DNA of 64,000 nucleotides from Azadirachta indica (GCA_022749755.1 CM040440.1:15549269-15613268), one strand, 5' to 3'. Numbered from the stretch's first letter, positions 11,591 to 23,287 are shown. Program-made: numbers and translations. Notes: generated by a model not told the origin, from the sequence alone.

Positions 11591-11633
11591 ACTATTTCTA
11601 TTTCTATTTCTATTTCAATTTCAATTTCAATTA
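11591..11633. repeat. Hexanucleotide repeat (CTATTT)n then (CAATTT)n
   Basis: Four CTATTT units pass into three CAATTT units, so a single base change in the unit has spread along half the array. Confidence 0.85.
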
Positions 11634-12820
11634 TTATATTATGCTTCACCTTTAAATATATGAATTAATTTCACTATCTCATTTATTTAATGTATTTATT
11701 TTTACAATTGACGAAGTTAATTGTTTAGGGTTCACAATTTATCAATAATATTATATATACATCCCACGTGTTTTCTAAGCTAACGTCCGACCAATCCTCC
11801 AAGACATGCAAACCTCGATCCCCTGTTTCTTCCTCATATTAATTTATTGAAAAATAAATTGAAAAAAAAAAATGACCTACAATAAATTCAATGCTATTCA
11901 AACTAACACTGTTCTATATTACAAATTGCCATTGAAATTATTATTATATATTTTTTTATCATTCTCAACAGAAAAAAGGACATTTTTTTAAAATATTATT
12001 CTTATTCTAGTGTAAATCACATTTGAACTTCATACTAGCTATATTCTGTAAAATATTTTATTAGTTTGATCATTAACACACAACTTTTTTAAAAAAAATA
12101 ATAATAATAAAAGATATATTTTAGTTTTTTTTAAAAAAAAAATTATCAATTCAATCAACTAACACTATGTAATTGTGAAAGACAAAAACTAATGAAATGA
12201 AAAACTGTGACTTTTTTCTCCTCTGAATTTTTTATCCATAAAATTAATACAGTGAAAAAAGGGGTTATCAAATGAATTAATGTCTTAATGAAAATAAGCA
12301 TCAGAGGCCTAATTACGCGCCTACTTTGTATCCTACTGTCACAATTGACTTCAATTTTTTAACAAATTATTTGATCGATGATTAATTGGTGGGTGCAATC
12401 CTCGAAACACATACCAACAATTGGAATTCTCCGTTTATAAAAAATATTTCCTTGAATTCTTATCTTTATTAAAATATTCCTCACGTACTCGGAAACCATA
12501 TAATATAACCTTTCATTTCCAGCTAAGTTGTACTCAGCATGTTCTCTCAAATTGCTTATTCAACCTAATTACAACTAAGCCATTCACGATCTTGCTCTTC
12601 ATTCATTGTTGAACTCTGCAACATTTGCAACTGGGGACTGTCTTGTTTGATCAGGTCAGAAGGGCTGTGCAATTATACGGTTGATATTCTCCGAGTGATT
12701 TGGCAAAAGGGGGTGTTTCTTTTGTAAAAGGTTACTGGAGGGAACTGTTTTAAACGGTCTTCAGCTTCTTGTTTTGTTTGCTTCAAACCAACGTTCAAAT
12801 TCAAACTCAATCCGTTAAAG

Positions 12821-13188
12821 GTAAGTTCAAAAAGAATGCTCGGCCGTTGCTTTTTATCAACCGTTGGCTTTAAGTTTTCAAATTTCAGTTTGTTTTATCT
12901 TCGAGAATTTGCTTTATACGTTATACTTTGCTGCGTATTCAGTGAATTATTGACATGTCTGATAGCAAAAACGACCTGTGAATGATCTCTTTTGCTTTTT
13001 GTTGCGGGAAATGTTTGCCTTTGAGGGTGTTGCTTTTTCTTTATTTGTTTGCTTTTATTGTTTCTCTACTCTAAAACTCAGCAATATAAGCCAATTCCCG
13101 GCAATTCTGTTTGTTTGATAATGATAAAAAAGTCATGAATTCTGCTCCCCACTAGCCAAATCTTTTACACTTCCATGATTATCTGCAG
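12821..13188 (+). other. Likely 5'UTR intron of the RopGEF gene
   Basis: A strong donor (AAAG|GTAAGTTC) at 12821 and acceptor (ATCTGCAG) ending at 13188 lie nine bases before the start codon. Inferred from splice consensus only. Confidence 0.55.
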
Positions 13189-13197
13189 ATACCTCAG

Positions 13198-15275
13198 ATG
13201 GGCAATTTATCAAATTCAGATGAAACTTATGATCTGCCTTATCAGCCTTCACCTTCTTCTATAGATCAAAATGATCAATCAACAGAAACTCCGGTCTACT
13301 CAACTACGAGTACTGATTCTTTTGCATACCGCCGGACTTACTCTGAGACCTCAGCCTTTTCCGACCCCATTGATGATAACAGCAGTTCTAGTGAACCTTC
13401 TCCTTCAAACTGGCCAGTTCCCAAATCAGGACAGGCTGCTCTTAACCGATCAGGAATGAAGCAGCAAAAGTCTGTTGTGGATACTAGTCTTGATGAACAA
13501 CAATCACTCGAATTAGGTGGGTTTCTCTCTTTCATTGTTTCCATATTTTCAAATTCTTTTTGAAAGCGAAAGAAATTTGCTTAAGCATTGTGATAATATT
13601 GTTAGCAGAGCTGGAGATGATGAAGGAAAGATTTGCCAAGCTTTTGCTGGGAGAAGATATGTCTGGAAGTGGCAAAGGTGTTTGCACAGCAGTTACAATC
13701 TCAAATGCCATAACCAATCTCTATGGTAATATTTCCAAGTAAAAGGTTTTATGTTTGGCGTTTAAATCTTATTGCACCTTGATTTTCGGTCTCATTGATC
13801 ACTTCCGTTTACCTTCTACAGCTACTGTATTTGGGCAAAATTTGAGATTAGCGCCACTAAAACCTGAAAAGAAGGCAATGTGGAAAAGAGAAATGGATTG
13901 CCTTCTCTCAGTATGTGATTACATAGTTGAGTTTATGCCCGAGTCGCAGAATTTACGAGATGGAACAGAGGTTGAGGTGAGTCGTAAAATCCAAGGCCAA
14001 AATTTGCACTAGGATTTGCTATCTTAACTTGTTATTTAACATGATATTGTGATGTTTCAGATAATGGCAAGCAAACCAAGGGCAGACATTTATATCAATC
14101 TTCCTGCTTTGCGTAAGCTGGATGCAATGCTAATAGTAAGACAGAGAGTTCATAGTCTTAGTATTATTGAAACAAAGTAAAATTGTTCTAGCTTAGACAG
14201 TAGCTAATAAGAACATGGATTTTGTTTGACAGGATATATTGGAGAGCTTCCAGGACATGGAATTCTGGTACGCAGAACAAGGAAGTTTGTCATCTAATTC
14301 AACTCGGTCAGGATCATTTCGTAAAGTTATTGTTCAGCGTAAAGAAGAGAAATGGTGGCTACCTGTTCCATGTGTTCCTCCAGGTGGTCTTTCTGAGAAA
14401 TCAAGGAAGCACTTACGCCATAAGCGTGATTGTGCTAATCAAATTCACAAAGCAGCAATGGCTATTAATAGTAGTATTCTTGCTGAAATGGAAATCCCAG
14501 ACTCATACATAGCAACCCTTCCAAAGGTTAGTCCTCATTCTTGCAGAAGATTTTTCATTCATAATTGTATATTATTTATATGCAAAGCCTAAGCCAAATA
14601 GTATGGAACTATCACATGCATTTAAGGCTTCATACAACAATTTTCATCTAAGTTTCATTCTTATGCGGAAAATTTTTCATATTTTCAGAGTGGAAGAGCA
14701 TGTCTTGGAGATTTCATTTACCGCTACATGTACTCAACAGAAAAATTCTCCCCTGATTATCTCCTTGACTGTCTCAATGTAGCATCCGAACATGAAGCAC
14801 TTGAGCTTGTAGACCAAGTTGAAGCTTCAATGTATACATGGAGGCGTAAAGCATGCATGAGCAATTCAAAATCTTCATGGGACATGGTAAAAGATCTGAT
14901 GTCTGATACTGACCGCTGTGACAAAAATCATATTTTGGCTGGAAGAGCAGAGAGCTTGTTATTTTGCTTGAAGCAGAGGTATCCTGAACTTTCACAGACA
15001 TCCTTGGACACATGCAAAATTCAATATAATCGGGTAAGTTTCCAGCCATCTTATTGAATTGTAAACAGCAATTACCAAAGATCACAATGCATAATGTCAA
15101 TTTATTTCGCATACCCATGGAACAAACTCAATGGAAAAGCAACTTCTTTCAGGATGTCGGGCAGGCAGTACTGGAGAGCTATTCAAGAGTGTTAGAAGGC
15201 CTAGCATTCAACATTGTCGCTTGGATTCAAGATGTTCTTTATGTAGACAGATCAGTGAGAAACCAAGATCAGTAA
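13198..15275 (+). CDS. RopGEF with PRONE domain (ROPGEF2/3/4 clade by synteny)
   Basis: Seven coding exons: 13198-13516, 13609-13725, 13822-13976, 14061-14135, 14233-14526, 14689-15033, 15153-15275. All are GT-AG with phases closing, giving 475 aa. Residues 1-105 form a Ser/Thr-rich N-terminal tail. The plant-specific PRONE domain begins near residue 107 ([20 protein letters not shown]). It contains the family blocks [56 protein letters not shown] and [24 protein letters not shown] proteins load GTP on ROP/RAC small GTPases at the plasma membrane below receptor kinases and set polar growth. There is almost no C-terminal tail beyond PRONE. A 5'UTR intron 12821-13188 (GTAAGT...CTGCAG) is likely. 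Neighbouring MED12 and TRM genes match the At4g00440-00460 block that carries ROPGEF3. Confidence 0.93.
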
Positions 15276-15811
15276 AAAACGACCAATAAGCTCTACGTCA
15301 AAGTAGGAATATCTCAAACCCATAAGAGTTTCTCTCGCCAAGATCCATTCAACAAGTTTTGGAAGCTCCATAACTCCAAAAGCATGAACTTAGGGTATGG
15401 TTTATATATCTGCTTATGAGTGCAGCTCGCTAAGTCTTTAGTCTTAAGTTTTGATACAGGAATTGTTCTCCACATGTACATTAACGTCCTGTAAACTAGC
15501 AATTCTAACACACCCCAACTTTTTACTGGGTTGAATTTTCCAATTCATATCATCTTTTGAATTCGAGAATAGTACAAAGCAAGCTACTTGGTTCTATACA
15601 AAATATCACCAAAGGAATGGAACCTAAAATGTTAAAAACACAAGAAAATCATGCTGGCAATGAGCCATTGAAGAAAGTTATAATTGCTAAAATTTTAGTC
15701 CATATTGACACTTTCTGCATAATGTTAATCGAAATTAACTATAGAAATTACAAGTACAAGAGCAATACACCCAATACTACGCCTTAGGAAATAGGGTTAC
15801 AACTAATTCCT
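15276..15811. other. Convergent 3' regions of RopGEF and the CHCH-like gene
   Basis: Tail-to-tail spacer of 536 bp that should contain both 3'UTRs and poly(A) sites. No separate gene seen. Confidence 0.5.
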
Positions 15812-16048
15812 TCAAACATCAGTCAAAGAACCACTTCTGAGCCTCAAAGGCCCCAGTGGTTTCTTTGGAGAAGAAGCAGAAGAAGATTCAAATGCCTCAA
15901 TCTTTGACTGGCATCTGGAATGTGTCTTTTGTTCTCCTTTGTTTTCCTCTAAGCACTTCTTTAAAGCATCAGCTTCAACTTGAGACATTGTCTTTTCCGT
16001 TTTGCCACTACCTCCATCTACAAAATTCTCTCTCTTTCCATTATCCAT
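15812..16048 (-). CDS. Small conserved CHCH/Cox19-like protein, 78 aa
   Basis: Single coding exon from ATG at 16048 (MDNGKRENF). The core ALKKCLEENKGEQKTHSRCQ followed by SKIEAF resembles short plant proteins annotated as Cox19-like CHCH. The two cysteines are 13 residues apart, not the CX9C spacing of classic mitochondrial CHCH proteins, and there is no second cysteine pair, so disulfide import by Mia40 is doubtful. The tail is Ser/Pro/Arg-rich. The frame stays open to a TTG at 16084, but ATG at 16048 is the first true start. A 5'UTR intron 16103-16300 has good ends on the minus strand (GCC|GTAAGTTC and CCTACAG). Function unknown. Confidence 0.62.
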   Translation of the reverse strand: MDNGKRENFVDGGSGKTEKTMSQVEADALKKCLEENKGEQKTHSRCQSKIEAFESSSASSPKKPLGPLRLRSGSLTDV

Positions 16049-16424
16049 TAAACCAAGAATCAAAATTTCAACAATGCTCTCCAAATTTCAACTCAACTCT
16101 ACCTGTAGGATCCCGAGATAAAAGAATAAAAAAATTAAATAAATAAATAATATGAAGGCAGAAGATTGAATGGAAAATTAAATTCTTTTCTTCCAAGCTA
16201 ATTGTATTGGATTGACCAAAGAGAATTAGCATTTATAGGATTGGAAAATCTTCAAAATAAAAAGAATTGAATTAAGCTGGGAAGGAATTCATGAACTTAC
16301 GGCGAAGGAGACGAAGGAGAAAACAAAACAGTGAGCGTTGCGTCGGGAACAGAAAAATTCTCTTGGATCGTAAAGAGCTTTGGTTTACGAACCTTCAGAT
16401 TCAAATCTTGTAAAAAGCCCGAGA

Positions 16425-16880
16425 AAGAAGAATTGGACTACGACTACCGGAAAGCAAAAAAAGACTTTCTACGACGCGAGGCTAAGAATACTGGCACCCG
16501 TAACTGAACTAGCGATAAGATTGATTTCCCTAAGACACTTCAGCTGAACGTGTTTTCGACTTTAACTAGCTCTATAGACTGACTCGCCTACTCCCTACGC
16601 CCTACAACCCGAAAGACGGAACAAAGAGTTCTCTCTGCGGCTTAAGGCTCTTCCTCTGTTCATGAGTTCAGTGGCCAAAGCTGCAAGAAAGAAGGAATTC
16701 GTGCCCCTGAGTACCGCCCCCCGAACTACTTGTCCTATATATGACGAGTTGAACTGAGCTTGACTCGGAATGAAGGTAAAGACTGATTTTTGAAGATGAG
16801 TGGGCTGTCTGTCAGAAGGGTTCTAATTCATGAAGAAAAAGAGTCCACTGATGAGAGTATTAACATTAAGATCCCTCCAT
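16425..16880. other. Possible mitochondrial-type DNA insert (NUMT-like)
   Basis: The base composition changes sharply from the AT-rich surroundings to balanced, homopolymer-poor sequence with phrases such as CGCCTACTCCCTACGCCC, GAGTACCGCCCCCCGAACT and ATGAGTGGGCTGTCTGTC. These look like plant mitochondrial intergenic DNA. No gene is recognised in it. The assignment rests on texture alone. Confidence 0.35.
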
Positions 16881-16959
16881 AATCCCTATACTTCTTTCGA
16901 TTCCATTTTAAATAGGATGAGGGAAACATAATACCTACCAGTTACCGGTAATGGGTTAC

Positions 16960-17832
16960 TATTGGGTTGAGTTGGAGATGGCTCAAATTTTCTCTTCAAT
17001 AGTAACTAAACCCAATTAATTAAAGGATATTTTAATCTTTTCTCAAGTAGGGTTTAGTATTTTTTTTTGCTACAACATATATATATGTGAGTTAAGAAGA
17101 GAGAGGTGAGTACTATTCACCGTCTAGAGAGAGAGGCGGCACTGTTTATCGCCTAGAGAGAAAAGGTACTGTTCATCGCCTAGAGAGAGAAAGTACTGTT
17201 TATTATATAGAGAGGCGGCACTGTTTATCGCCTAGAGAGAGAGGTGGTTACTGTTCATCGTCTAGAGAGAGGCAGAACAGTAAACTTGGGACAGTTTTGA
17301 TCAAGTGGCTAATCGGAGATTGATTCGTGGTCCGATTGAGCTGAAATTTTACCAGCAGTTTCCCAATTCAGAGGAGTAAATTCTGAACGGTGGAGATCAG
17401 ATTTAGAGTTCCTTTTCTCCAGATTTCGTGGTTGAAAGTTAGGCCACCATTATGGTGATGTTTTTCTTGAACTCTCTCTAATTTCTTTGTGAAACTTGAT
17501 TGTTTGCCAAGATTGTGTGATCTTGAGAATATTGTGGATGTGTACCTCTAGTTCTAATTAGAGAGAAATTGTGTAGTCCCATTATTTGATTATAGTGGAG
17601 ATTTTCGGGTGGATTACAGTCTCATGGTTTTTACTCCTCACATTGGCGAGGTTTTCCATATTAAAATTGATTGTGTTATCGTTATTTTGTTGATGATGTG
17701 GTTGCTATCCAAGAATTGATTTTATGCCAAAAATTGTTGCTCTATTTGTTTGTTTCCTATTAGGTTCACGCAAGAGGGGATAAGGTAATTATTGTGCTTC
17801 TGCAAATTGGTTTATATTAGTTTATCCCAACA
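16960..17832 (+). repeat. 5' LTR of the copia element (873 bp)
   Basis: Begins TATTGGG where the canonical terminus would be TG, and ends CCCAACA. It contains a TATA-like CATATATATATATGTG near 17,077-17,093, followed by tandem subrepeats with the core CTAGAGAGAGAGGCGG and ACTGTT-ATCG at about 17,100-17,270. It carries roughly two more subrepeat units than the 3' LTR, which explains its extra ~70 bp. Confidence 0.9.
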
Positions 17833-17835
17833 AAG

Positions 17836-17847
17836 TGGTATCAGAGC
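17836..17847 (+). other. Primer-binding site (initiator tRNA-Met)
   Basis: TGGTATCAGAGC, three bases after the 5' LTR, is the usual plant copia primer-binding site complementary to the 3' end of tRNA-iMet. Confidence 0.92.
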
Positions 17848-17879
17848 TTTGGTTATATTTGTTTTCTGCCTTGTGTTGA

Positions 17880-20387
17880 ATGATGGAAGCTAATACAAGT
17901 AGAATGGTTAATTTGAATGGTGCAAATTATCATTTATGGAAGGGAAAGATGGAAGATCTTTTATATGTAAAAGATTATTATTTACCCGTGTTTGAGAAAC
18001 AGAAACCCGATAATAAAACAGATGCACAGTGGAAGTTGCTTCATCGTCAAGTGTGTGGGTATATCAGACAATGGGTAGATGAAAATGTTTTGAATCACAT
18101 CAGTGGAGAGACAGATACAAGTTCTTTGTGGAATAAGCTTGAAAAATTGTATGCTAGAAAAACCGGGAACAACAAACTATTTTTGATAAAATAGATGATG
18201 AACTTAAAATATCGGGATGGAAAACCCATGACAGATCACTTGAATGTATTTCAGGGAATCATTAATCAGTTGGCTGGAATGAACATCAAATTTGAAGATG
18301 AAGCACAAGGGTTATGGCTTTTAGGCACATTACTGGACTCATGGGAGACATTTAGAATGTCATTATCTAACTCAACTCCTGATGGTATTATCACCATGGA
18401 ATTGGCTAAGAATAGTGTTTTGAATGAAGAGGATAGAAGAAAGTCACAAGGTTCTTCACAGTCAAATATCTTAGTCACAGAAAAAAGGGGGAGGAGTAAG
18501 AGTAGAGGTCCGAAGAACAGAGATAAAAGTAAAAGCAAGACCAACAAGTTTGCCAATGTTGAATGCTATCATTGTGGTTTGAAGGGGCATATAAAGAAGT
18601 ATTGTTGACAGCTCAAGCGAGACAACAAGAAGGATAAAGGAAAAGAAAAGAAAAATGATGATAGCAGTGATGATGATAGAGTTGTTGCTGTTACAGATGA
18701 CTTTCTTAGTATGTATGATGATGATGTTGTCAACCTTGTATGCCCTGAGACTAGCTGGGTAATTGATAGTGGTGCCTCCATTCATGCTACATCGCGAAGG
18801 GAATTCTTTACATCTTATACATCCGGTGATTTTGGAGATATTAAGATGGGAAATAATGGCTTAGCTAAAGTCATAGGCATGGGAGATGTGTGCTTGGAGA
18901 CCAACAATGGCACGATGTTACTTCTGAAAAATGTCAAGCATATTCCTGATATTCGTTTGAACTTGATTTCTACAGGTAAACTTGATGATGAGGGTTTCTC
19001 CAGCAACTTTAGTGGTAGTAAATGGAAGCTTAGCAAAGGTTCTCTAGTTGTGGCTCGAGGAAAGAAATGTTCTTCATTGTACTTTATGCAAGCAAAGATT
19101 GCAGACAGCAACATCAATACGGTGAAAAATGAAGATACAATTGAGTTATGGCATAGAAGACTTGGTCACATGAGTGAGAAGGGTTTGAATGTTTTAGCCA
19201 AGAAGAATATGCTTTCTTAGTTGAAAAATGAATTTTTGAAGAAATGTGTTCATTGCTTGGCAGGGAAGCAAACTAGGATTACCTTCAAGACATCTCCATC
19301 TTCAAGAAAATCAGGTATACTCGAACTAGTACACTCTGATGTTTGTGGTCCTATGAAAACAAAAACACTTGGTGGTGCTCTCTATTTTGTGACTTTTATA
19401 GATGATCACTCAAGGAAGCTGTGGGTTTATACATTGAAGACAAAGGATCAAGTATTAGATGTGTTCAAACAGTTTTAGACCTCAGTTGAGAGACAGACCG
19501 GGAAGAAGTTGAAGTGCATCAGAACTGATAATGGGGGTGAGTATTCTGGACCATTTGATGAGTATTGCAGACAGTTAGGAATTCGTCATCAAAAGACACC
19601 TCCGAAGACTCCTCAGTTAAATGGGCTAGCTGAGAGGATGAATAGAACACTAGTTGAAAGAGTGAGATGTTTGTTTTCACAAGCACAATTGCCAGTATCT
19701 TTTTGGAGGGAGGCTTTGAATACAGTTGTACATGTATTGAATTTTACACCGTGCGTTCCTTTAGACTTTGATGTTCCAGATAAAGTTTGGTCAGGAAAGA
19801 ATGTCGCTTATGATTATTTGCGTGTCTTTGGATGTAAAATATTTGTGCATATTCTCAAAGATGAGAGGTCTAAACTTAATGTTAAGACAGGACAGTGTGT
19901 ATTTCTCGGCTATGGTCAAGATGAGTTTGGCTACAGGTTTTATGATCCAATACAAAAGAAACTTGTAAGAAGTCGGGATGCTGTATTTATGGAAGACCAA
20001 ACTATACAGGATATTCAGAAGTCAAAAGAAGCAATGCCTCAGTATAGTGATGCGTTGATAGACTTGGATCCAGTTCTTCCTACACATGTTCCAGCACAGC
20101 CTACAGATGAAGTCTTGGATGACCAGCATGGTACAGGTGATATTGACACTCATACACAGGTTGAGGTTGATGATGATGTTCAGGATCAGTCATCTACTTC
20201 AGAGGCTTCACTAGATGCTCTACTCAGAAGATCCACCAGAAACCGACAGCCCTCCACACGGTATCCTACGAGTGAGTATGTATTATTAACTGATGGAGGA
20301 GAACCTGATATGTTAACCAAGACTCTTCCGAGAGAAAAGCTTGAAGTTTGTTGTTCGATTTTTGGATTGGCAAGTCCCTCCATATAG
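17880..20387 (+). pseudogene. Broken gag-pol polyprotein of the copia element
   Basis: One reading frame interrupted by stops at about 18,192, 18,606, 19,218 and 19,476. Segments in order: gag (17,880-18,608) with a CCHC zinc knuckle CYHCGLKGHIKKYC; aspartic protease with WVIDSGASIHAT near 18,758; integrase zinc finger (LWHRRLGH ... CVHCLAG); and integrase core with the catalytic D, D and E in HSDVCGPM, RTDNGGEYSG and NGLAERMNRT. After TSEYVLLTDGGEPD the frame passes straight into MLTKTLPREKLEVCC, the very C-terminus, so the entire RT-RNase H part is deleted. No functional polyprotein can be made. Confidence 0.93.
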
Positions 20388-20390
20388 TCG

Positions 20391-20402
20391 GAAAGGGGGA
20401 GA
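20391..20402 (+). other. Polypurine tract of the copia element
   Basis: GAAAGGGGGAGA lies directly upstream of the 3' LTR, as expected for plus-strand priming. Confidence 0.85.
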
Positions 20403-20409
20403 TTTATTA

Positions 20410-21211
20410 AGTTGGGTTTCCTCCTATTTGGAGATAGCCCAAATTTTCTCTTCAATAGTAACTAAACTCAATTAATCAAAGGACATTTTAGTCTTTTCTC
20501 AAGTAGGGTTTAGTATTCTTTTTTGCTGCAACATATATATATGTGAGTTAAGAAGAGAGAGGTGAGCACTATTCACCGTCTAGAGAGAGAGAGGCGGCAC
20601 TGTTTATCGCCTAGAGAGAGAGGCGGTTACTGTTCATCGTCTAGAGAGAGGCAGAACAGTAAACTTGAGACAGTTTTGATCAAGTGGCTAATCGGAGATT
20701 GATTCGTGGTCCGATTGAGCTGAAATTTTACCAGCAGCTTTCTAATTTAGAGGAGTAAATTCTGAACGGTGGAGATCAGATTTAGAGTTCCTTTTCTCCA
20801 GATTTCGTGGTTGAAAGTTAGGCCACCATTATGGTGATGTTTTTCTTGAACTCTCTCTAATTTTTTTGTGAAACTTGATTGTTTGTCAAGATTGTGTGAT
20901 CTTGAGAATATTGTGGATGTTTACCTTTAATTCTAATTAGAGAGAAATTGTGTAGTCCCATTATTTGATTATAGTGGAGATTTTCGGGTGGATTACAGTC
21001 CCATGGTTTTTACTCCTCACATTGGCGAGGTTTTCCATATTAAAATTGATTGTGTTATCGTTATTTTGTTGATGATGTGGTTGCTGTCCAAGAATTGATT
21101 TTATGCCAAAAATTGTTGCTCTATTTGTTTGTTTCCTATTAGGTTCACGCAAGAGGGGATAAGGTAATTATTGTGTTTCCGCAAATTGGTTTATATTAGT
21201 TTATCCCAACA
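20410..21211 (+). repeat. 3' LTR of the copia element (802 bp)
   Basis: Starts near AGTTGGG (terminus mutated relative to TGTTGGG-type ends) and ends CCCAACA, followed by the target duplication. Nearly collinear with the 5' LTR but with fewer CTAGAGAGAGAG subrepeats and a different sequence in the first ~20 bases. Confidence 0.9.
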
Positions 21212-21216
21212 GTTAC

Positions 21217-22950
21217 TGGTTGCAACTTACAGCACACATGTTTGTTTGTATTTGTTCTCTACTGTTGTCACATCCTTTTATGAGGTTTGAGCAAAATGAA
21301 GATTATATCACATACCTCTAGTGTTAGTTAACTGATCTCAAACAATGAATTCACTCAAATACTCTTAATTAACGATATTTTACACTTAATAATCAGATAT
21401 CAATCAAATATAATTGTAAAAAAAGTAAGTGAAACATTCTCTACGATTTTCATCTAAATGACATAATCTCAATTCTGGTAGAAAAAAAGTGATAATATTT
21501 CTTATATTTATATATAACATTCAATAATGTAGTCTAGTTCTGTTTTACTGCATCCTTTTTAAACTCATGACATGATTCCCTTATCCTATCAAAAACAATA
21601 AAAATTCAATTGTAGCAAACAGAAAACAGTTTCAGTTTTTACGGCACTAACAACACACAACATAACATCAATGTATTTTTCCTTATAATTTGAACTCTTT
21701 TCACTGTAAGTTTTAGCTTTTGGGTTTACATTATAGCCGACAAATTAATAATTGCAACAACAGAAAAAAAATAAATAAATAAATTATATATAATGAAAAG
21801 TGGAGTAAGCATGCAGACAAACAGGTGGAGTGAGTGTCCTGAGCGTGACAATATAGTGAGAACGTGGAATCCGGCCCTATACACCTGAGAAGGCGGCAAG
21901 GCGTGTGGTGTAAAGTCATGTCTGCTTTGATCGATGAGTCACTCTCACTCTCAATTTGTGGTTTTCTGCTTTGAGAAAACTCTGCGAAGACAGCATTGGA
22001 AAAAGCTTCTACTTACTTCCACAGTTTTAATCCCAACATGTCAGCAAGCAGTTGCTGTCACTGGGTTGCTTGTTCGTTTTGTTTTGTTTGGTTTTTGTTT
22101 GCCACGCTTCCACCATCCGTATGTAACACAAAGATTCTCCCAATCTTTTTACTAACAATTTCCAATTTAATCAAATTTGCTTTTACATAATATTTTGAAA
22201 ATGGGTCATCCAGGTTAACTCAAATTTTAACCTGCTTGCGAGAATTTTCCAAGCAACCGAAAATCACACAAGCAGAATGAATTATCAACATGACGGGCAG
22301 TCAACTTACTCGGCCATCACCAAGCAGTTAAATTCTATTCTTCAGACCCTGTCAAACCTTATATAAAAAAATGAGGTACTCACCATCTACCATGTTTCAA
22401 TGTACAATAGCTAACTTAAATCATTAGGTGTTCATTCATGTTATTCCATTAATGCATCAAAGTAAAGAAAATCATGTTATTTGATAAACACTTCAATCTA
22501 GAAAGCCAGAGAGAAATCATAAACCAATCACGGATCACGAGGCCAACTCATTATAAATAGTCAATCATAACGAGTTAAATAGAAAAACAAAATAAAAGTA
22601 GCAATTGGTTGTACCCAGCTTACTTTCACTGTTCCTCCATTCAGAAATCCAAAAAAATTGACTCCTAGAAATATGTCAGGCAATTAAACCCTACTTTACA
22701 GAAGCATATAATAGATGAATCATACTTGCTTAACATCTATGAGAAAACAGGGATCAATTTTGAATCACCGAAAAAAATTTATAATAGTTGACACATGCAT
22801 GCATTATGCTGATATACATGTATGTGCGTGTATTTACTTTATTATGAATCAGAGAGATTGCGACGAAAGATTGATGAGCATGAATAAGCTACATATCATT
22901 CTTGAGATATTTTACTCGGATAAATTGGTAAAATGAAACAATTATCTCTA
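21217..22950. other. Intergenic region between the copia element and MED12
   Basis: No gene could be supported on either strand. Around 21,830-22,120 the sequence is less AT-rich and could be an unrecognised exon or regulatory stretch, but no frame resembles a known family. Confidence 0.45.
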
Positions 22951-23287
22951 TATATACAACAAGCCTCTGAACCGCACCTGGGGGTGGTGCACAGTCCAGA
23001 TGGGGGGTCATCAACGGGTTAGTCAGTCAAGCAGGCCCGACGTCTGGTCTGGGCAGATGGCTGCACGAGCACATCTTCACATTTTTTTCCACATGGACCC
23101 AACGTCCGCCAACACCCCCCCTGCCCTCCATTCAAAAATAATGCCCCTCTCACCAGCTTCCTTAACCACCAAAACCAAGAAGGGCAAACCCGCGATTGAG
23201 TCTTGTACCTAACAATTGAATACGTTGATTTACCTGTTGAGGGGTTGGCTCACTCCATGCAAAATCAAAAATGAAGTTAACCTAAAA
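22951..23287 (-). other. Likely MED12 3'UTR
   Basis: A comparatively GC-rich block immediately downstream of the MED12 stop codon. Its position and composition suggest transcribed 3' sequence; no poly(A) site was assigned. Confidence 0.4.

Larger units (their letters stand above)
8641..12640. other. Gene-poor AT-rich intergenic region
   Basis: About 4 kb without a supportable gene on either strand. Open frames are short, lack family resemblance and have no plausible splice partners. It holds simple repeats at 11,221-11,264 and 11,591-11,633 and poly-A/T runs. The last few hundred bases probably include the RopGEF promoter. Confidence 0.5.
16960..21211 (+). mobile_element. Ty1/copia LTR retrotransposon (TNT1-like), RT/RNase H deleted
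   Basis: 4.25-kb element flanked by a perfect 5-bp target duplication GTTAC (16955-16959 and 21212-21216). It has LTRs at 16960-17832 and 20410-21211, an initiator-tRNA-Met-type primer-binding site TGGTATCAGAGC at 17836-17847, and a purine tract GAAAGGGGGAGA at 20391-20402. Inside are gag, protease and integrase in copia order, then an abrupt jump to the last residues of the polyprotein. Reverse transcriptase and RNase H are missing, and several in-frame stops break what remains. It is non-autonomous. The LTRs differ by roughly 2-3% substitutions counted by eye plus a subrepeat indel, so the insertion is moderately recent. Confidence 0.93.

Noticed and set aside
16049..16084. Longer start for the CHCH-like protein
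   Set aside because: The upstream codon at 16084 is TTG; ATG at 16048 is used instead.
21934..22190. Frames of 64-73 codons in the spacer before MED12
   Set aside because: Overlapping frames of low complexity without homology; not enough to call a gene.
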